A DNA stretch of 64,000 nucleotides, taken from Streptomyces sp. KL109B. Its GTDB lineage: Bacteria > Actinomycetota > Actinomycetes > Streptomycetales > Streptomycetaceae. The position numbers and the translations under genes were made by a program. The notes below the pieces were generated by a model that did no database searches, was not told the DNA's origin, and saw only the letters and a program-made list of their open reading frames with translations. Positions 59,905 to 64,000 of this stretch are shown here, piece by piece. Every line of letters begins with the position of its first letter. The first letter of the stretch is position 1. The DNA lies in NCBI RefSeq assembly GCF_030766935.1, contig NZ_JASERL010000005.1, positions 248,001 through 312,000 of the forward strand, read 5' to 3'.

Positions 59905-62481
59905 TCAGCGGTCCAGCACCTCATGGCCGCCCCGCGCGGCCCGCGCACCCCGGATTGCCCACACCGTGACCACCGCGTACAGCAGGGCGATCGCGAGCGG
60001 GAACACCCAGTCCTTTCCCAGGACATCGAAGAACTCGTCGTGGACGCCGACGACCGGCCCCGTGAACGAGGTGGCCGCCACGAACGGCAGCCCGACGCCC
60101 ACCGCCCGCACCCGGGCGGGCACGGCGCCGACCAAGGCGTCCACCAGGGCCGGTGCGCAGCCGACGACCAGGAGCGCGTCGGCCCAGTGGAGAGACGTGG
60201 CGAGCGCGCCGGGGCCGTTGCTCGCGGCAGCCTCGGCCGCACGGACGAGCGTGAGTCCGGCGCAGCAGGCCACGAGCAGCGTGCCGCGCGGCAGCCGGTC
60301 CGCCAGCAGACCGAACAGCGGGAGGGTCAGCAGGAGCAGTCCGTAGAGCGCGAAGGTCTGGTTCGTCGAGAGATCGAGGACGCCGGAGGGGATGTCGGCG
60401 GGGGCGCTCCCCATGGCGTAGAGACCGAACTCCAGCGCCAGACCGGCCAGTAGGACGGCCGCCGTGGCCCCACGGTGGCGCCGCAGCGCCTCGAACAGTC
60501 CTCGTTCGGGCGCCGCGAACTGCCGTGGCCCACGCGGCTCGGTCAGTCCGCGGCGCAGCCACAGCGCTACGGCGGTGAGCGCGACGACGACCGACAGCAC
60601 CACCCCACGCCCGGCGCCTTCGTAGAGGTCGGTGGAGGCCCCCTCCAGAACCGCGTGGATCAGATACACGCCGAGGAGGTAACAGCCGAGGAGCGTGGCA
60701 CGGCGGCCGGGCCTTGCCGACTCGGCGAGCAGGACGGCGCCGAGGGCGAAGTCCCCGCCGTACGCCAGCGTGAAGCACGAGAACGCGATCAGTACGCCGG
60801 CCATCGCCACCGCCGAACCCGGGTCCGGGTCGGGCGCGAGTGCCAACGGCGCCAGCCCCATGACCGACGCGGTCAGCAGCGCCGCCGGCCGTCGCCCCCA
60901 GCGGTCGGCAACGGCACCGACCAGCAGTGCGCCTACGGGATCGAGGACGAACCACGGCCCCGCCAGCAGTCCGGCCCCCGCTCCGTCCGAGCCCAGTTGG
61001 GAGGACCAGCCGGTGAACGCCCCGTACGCGAGTCCGTGGACGCAGATGCCCGTGAGCATCGCGGTCAGCGCCCGGTACCGCTTTCTCCGTGTGATGGCGG
61101 TGGCGGGCGGCGGGCGCAGGCCCAGTCGTCCGAGGGCCCGCTGGAACAGCGTCCACAGTTGGAGCCGTACGTCCTCGTTGAGGCGGCCCCTGATCCGGGT
61201 GCGGGTGACCGCCAGGTCCACGGGCAGCAGCGTCGGCCGCCAGTCGTCGTCGAAGACGATGAGTCCCTTGAGCGGGTAGCCGCCGATCCAGCGCCGGGGA
61301 CGGGCGGGTTCGGGCAGGTCGGGAAGGTGACGTCCGGCGGGCAGCAGCCGGTCGGCGACGGTGCGGAACACCGCGTACTCGGCCGGATCCGAGTAGACCA
61401 GCACCACCAGCCGGGCGGGGGCGCAGCGCCGCACCGCCTGCCCGAACTCCCAGAGCGTGCCGCGGGCGGGACCGGTTCCGAGGACGACGAGCCCGGCGCG
61501 CTCCATGAGGGCAAGGACGGTCGGCTCCCAGTTGTCCCAGGGCAGATAGACGCGGGCGGCGCCGGGCGGCGGCAGTTCGTCCTCGGGGTGGCCGACCGCG
61601 ATGAGCCGGCCCGCCGGCGCGAGCGTGCCGGAGAGCATCTCCTCGACGGTGAGCGTGGACCCGGTGGTGTTGACGTAGTGCGGCCGGGAGTCGAGCCCGA
61701 CGGGCTGATCGGCGATCACACCGTCCTTGTCGAACGGACGCAGATAGAGGGCGTACGGCCGACTCAGGCAGTCGGCCAGGGAGGACGGCAGGACGACGCG
61801 GTGGCGGCGGCCGTGCCGCAGCAGCCGTGGCGCCAGGACCTGCGCGATCCGCGCGCCGATGACCCAGGCGGCGCACTGTCCGAGCTCACCCCAGCCGAAC
61901 TCGTCCAGGAACTGGACCCCGACCACCAGCCCGGCCAGCTCCCACAGCGCCTTCAGATACCCGGCCACGGCGGCAAGGTTGAGAAGCACGCCCCCGACCC
62001 GGCAGAGCTGCCCGAACCACGGGTTCGGCCGCCGCCGCGGCCGCCCGAACTCGGGTGGCACACCGGCCGCGACCCCCAGCTCCGGCACCTCGGGCACGGC
62101 AGTCGGCGCGACCGCGTCCTGCGCCGTCCCACCGATCCGTAGAACGAGCACCAGATCGACCCGCCGAAGCCCCAACTGACACAGCACAGCCACCACGAGG
62201 GCACACACGGCGACGAGCGGCGCACGGTCGAAGCCACTCATGTCACGCAGCGCGAGCTTCTCGGAAACCTCACGACGCACCTCGTCGTGGACGAGCGGCG
62301 CCGCGACGACGCTCAGCAGCCCCTCCCCCACGCACAACACCCACGCCAACGCCCTGAACAGCGCGAGAACCGTCCCCACCGCACCCCACCCGGCCGTGCC
62401 CCACGCGCCCCGGCGCCCCTCACGCCGAGCACCGCGCAACAGAGGACCACGGCCCCTCAGGTGCAGCATGCTTCCGGTCAC
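59905..62481 (-). CDS. fusion: membrane segments - Rossmann-like YLRPF domain - MFS-like transporter
   Basis: 858 residues from GTG 62481 (GGGGAGGGTG upstream; ATG 62469 possible). N-terminal membrane segments (~35-60, 85-105, 160-185) are followed by a soluble domain at ~225-420: YALYLRPFDKDGVIADQ, TVEEMLSGTLAPAGRLIAVGHPEDELPPPGAARVYLP, MERAGLVVLGTGPARGTLWEFGQAVRRCAPARLVVLVYS. This looks like a nucleotide-binding Rossmann-type fold, seen in other Streptomyces membrane proteins but of no function known to me. The C-terminal ~380 residues have about ten to twelve helices with an MFS motif A (GALLVGAVADRWGRRPAALL). The fusion of these parts is unusual. It lies upstream of the SLOG-like and RipA-type genes. 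Confidence 0.75.
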   Translation of the reverse strand: MTGSMLHLRGRGPLLRGARREGRRGAWGTAGWGAVGTVLALFRALAWVLCVGEGLLSVVAAPLVHDEVRREVSEKLALRDMSGFDRAPLVAVCALVVAVLCQLGLRRVDLVLVLRIGGTAQDAVAPTAVPEVPELGVAAGVPPEFGRPRRRPNPWFGQLCRVGGVLLNLAAVAGYLKALWELAGLVVGVQFLDEFGWGELGQCAAWVIGARIAQVLAPRLLRHGRRHRVVLPSSLADCLSRPYALYLRPFDKDGVIADQPVGLDSRPHYVNTTGSTLTVEEMLSGTLAPAGRLIAVGHPEDELPPPGAARVYLPWDNWEPTVLALMERAGLVVLGTGPARGTLWEFGQAVRRCAPARLVVLVYSDPAEYAVFRTVADRLLPAGRHLPDLPEPARPRRWIGGYPLKGLIVFDDDWRPTLLPVDLAVTRTRIRGRLNEDVRLQLWTLFQRALGRLGLRPPPATAITRRKRYRALTAMLTGICVHGLAYGAFTGWSSQLGSDGAGAGLLAGPWFVLDPVGALLVGAVADRWGRRPAALLTASVMGLAPLALAPDPDPGSAVAMAGVLIAFSCFTLAYGGDFALGAVLLAESARPGRRATLLGCYLLGVYLIHAVLEGASTDLYEGAGRGVVLSVVVALTAVALWLRRGLTEPRGPRQFAAPERGLFEALRRHRGATAAVLLAGLALEFGLYAMGSAPADIPSGVLDLSTNQTFALYGLLLLTLPLFGLLADRLPRGTLLVACCAGLTLVRAAEAAASNGPGALATSLHWADALLVVGCAPALVDALVGAVPARVRAVGVGLPFVAATSFTGPVVGVHDEFFDVLGKDWVFPLAIALLYAVVTVWAIRGARAARGGHEVLDR

Positions 62482-62654
62482 GCCCCGGCACCCTCCCCTT
62501 CACCGAACAATGGGCATCCCGTTCCATACCCGGTACGGGGCGGCCCAACTCGACGATGTGTCAGGCCCCTTGCCGGGGCAGTGGAGACGATCTAGCGTTG
62601 CGTGCCGCACGCATGACAACGATGTCCAAGAGTGGTGGCACGGCGGGAGTGGCA

Positions 62655-64000
62655 GTGCATTCAACGCGATACGTACCGACCCGGAGCGGTCCCGGGAGCC
62701 GGCGTCCCAGGAACCGGCGTCCCAGGAACCGGTGGAGTAACCGGTGGAGGAACCGGCTCGGGGTGGCCGCGCTCTGTATCGCCCTCACCGCCGCGGGCTC
62801 CGCCGGCACCGCCGCAGCGCACGCGACGGACGCGGGGCACGCGGCACACGCGGCACACGCTGCGCACGCGGCGGCAGACGCGGTGCCAAGTCCGGGAGCC
62901 GATCTGACGCGCCTGGTCAACCCGTTCATCGGGACCGAGAACGAGGGGCTGACCTTCCCCGCCGCGGGCGCCCCGTTCGGCCTGGTGCAGCAGAGCCCGT
63001 TGATGAGGACGGCCGATGGCACGGGGTGCGAGAAGGAGTCCTCCGACACGGTCGTCGGGTTCAGCCAGACGACGATCAACGGGTGCCGGTTCAACTATCT
63101 GCCGATGATGCCCACGACCGGCGCGGTGAGCACGACCGACCCGGCCGAGTACGCCTCGAAGTTCAGTCACGCCAACGAGACGACGGGGCCCGACCACTAC
63201 CGGACGAAGCTCGACAAGTACGGCGTGACCGCCGACTTGACGGCGACCGCGCGGACCGGGTGGCAGAAGTACACGTTCCCGCGCACGAGTCGGGCGAACG
63301 TGATGTTCAACTCCGGTGCGGGCGTGTCCCGTTCGGAGATCCACGTCGTCGGCGACCGGACGATCGAGGGGTGGGTCGAGGACTCCAAGAAGACCTACTT
63401 CGTCGCGCGGCTCAGCCGCCCGTTCACCTCGTACGGCACGTGGAAGGGCGACGAGCGGAGCCCGGAGTCACGTGACTCGGCGGCCAAGGGGTCCAACGGC
63501 GCCTGGGTGTCGTTCGACACGAGGAAGAACGACGCTCCCGTGGTCGCGAAGGTGGGGCTCTCCTTCACCGGTGCCGCCGGCGCCCGCAAGAACCTCGCGG
63601 CGGAGTCGGGGAGGTTCGGATTCGACTTCGACGCCGTGCACAAGGCGTTGAACACCAAGTGGAACACCATGCTGCGCAAGGCCGCCATCGGAGGCGGTTC
63701 GCACGACCAACAGGTCGCGTACTACACGGCGTTGTACCACTCGCTGCTGGACCCGAACCTGATCGGCGACGTCGACGGCCGCTACGTCGGGGCCGACAAG
63801 AGGATCCACACCGCCAGGGACTACACCCCTTACAGCAACCTCTCGCTGTGGGACACCTACCGGACGCAGAACAAGCTGCTCGAGATGCTCGTCCCCAAGG
63901 TGGCGCGCGACATCGACAAGTCGATCCTCGCGATCGCGCGGGAGGGCGGCGCGCTGCCGCGCTGGTACCTGGAGGACCAGGAGGGCAACATCATGACCGG
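62655..64000 (+). CDS. secreted GH92 alpha-mannosidase, N-terminal part (partial)
   Basis: The frame stays open to the window end (449 codons). Chosen start GTG 62655 has GGGAG 6 nt upstream; ATGs at 62613 and 62622 lack a ribosome site. A very long Arg-rich n-region with a duplicated RRPRN unit precedes the signal helix (LGVAALCIALTAAGSAGTAAAHA), then a HAA repeat (9-bp DNA unit). The mature part begins DLTRLVNPFIGTENEG and continues with GFSQTTINGC, SHANETTGPDHYRTKLDKYGVTADLTATARTGWQKYTFP, YYTALYHSLLDPN and LSLWDTYRTQNKLLEMLVP, the GH92 pattern. The family removes alpha-mannose from N-glycans or mannans using Ca2+. It is divergent from the YLRPF-MFS fusion gene. Confidence 0.88.
   Translation, partial: MHSTRYVPTRSGPGSRRPRNRRPRNRWSNRWRNRLGVAALCIALTAAGSAGTAAAHATDAGHAAHAAHAAHAAADAVPSPGADLTRLVNPFIGTENEGLTFPAAGAPFGLVQQSPLMRTADGTGCEKESSDTVVGFSQTTINGCRFNYLPMMPTTGAVSTTDPAEYASKFSHANETTGPDHYRTKLDKYGVTADLTATARTGWQKYTFPRTSRANVMFNSGAGVSRSEIHVVGDRTIEGWVEDSKKTYFVARLSRPFTSYGTWKGDERSPESRDSAAKGSNGAWVSFDTRKNDAPVVAKVGLSFTGAAGARKNLAAESGRFGFDFDAVHKALNTKWNTMLRKAAIGGGSHDQQVAYYTALYHSLLDPNLIGDVDGRYVGADKRIHTARDYTPYSNLSLWDTYRTQNKLLEMLVPKVARDIDKSILAIAREGGALPRWYLEDQEGNIMT

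Overview
The window is high-GC actinobacterial DNA and almost certainly Streptomyces. It uses GTG starts freely and couples genes through ATGA/GTGA overlaps. It carries TetR, PucR, LacI and ROK regulators, several extracellular carbohydrate-active enzymes with CBM32 domains, and one UUA (bldA-type) leucine codon. I see no rRNA, tRNA, CRISPR array, transposase or prophage gene. The gene calls rest on translated motifs and gene context read by eye; no database search was run.

1-13.2 kb: after the 3' end of a penicillin-acylase-type gene comes a co-directional locus that looks like a polyol-phosphate wall or surface polymer (teichoic-acid-like) cluster. It has two paralogous SGNH-fold proteins, each followed by a GT2 glycosyltransferase. 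Next are a membrane-anchored TagF/TarL-like CDP-polyol phosphotransferase, a third GT2, and a fused cytidylyltransferase/short-chain dehydrogenase of the kind that makes CDP-ribitol. Both SGNH proteins lack the usual catalytic Asn and His, and one GT2 has lost the second Asp of its DXD motif. An LPXTG-type DUF11 repeat surface protein follows (13.3-15.9 kb).

16-30 kb: mostly single genes or pairs. They include a PPOX-fold flavin/F420 protein, an MGT-type glycosyltransferase, a TetR regulator coupled to an EamA-type exporter with a strong palindromic operator, a PIG-L deacetylase, a secreted I36-type inhibitor, and a degenerate HxlR/MFS pair. Further on are a flotillin/NfeD pair, a PucR regulator, a lipoprotein, a LamG fragment, a membrane metallophosphoesterase and an acyl-CoA synthetase.

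30-45.5 kb: sugar uptake and polysaccharide breakdown. A LacI regulator, GH1 beta-glucosidase, ABC importer (two permeases and a lipoprotein) and ROK regulator are followed by GH3, DUF1996, CBM32-clan-A hydrolase-CBM32 and CBM32-beta-helix genes. A LacI-type palindrome sits before the last of these.

45.6-51.7 kb: a giant Rhs/YD-repeat protein with a PD-(D/E)XK-like C-terminal region, a Gly-rich hydrophobic tail and two His-rich tracts. A possible immunity gene lies just downstream.

51.8-58.6 kb: a second sugar locus read on the minus strand: ROK regulator, TIM-barrel isomerase, Gfo/Idh oxidoreductase, then binding protein and two permeases. A DasR-like site precedes the binding-protein gene, and a 24-bp hairpin-forming repeat array separates it from the permeases.

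58.6-64 kb: a RipA-type two-TM membrane protein, a SLOG-like protein and a large fusion (membrane segments, a Rossmann-like YLRPF domain, an MFS-like transporter) form a possible nucleotide-sensing/membrane-effector neighbourhood. The window ends inside a secreted GH92 alpha-mannosidase.
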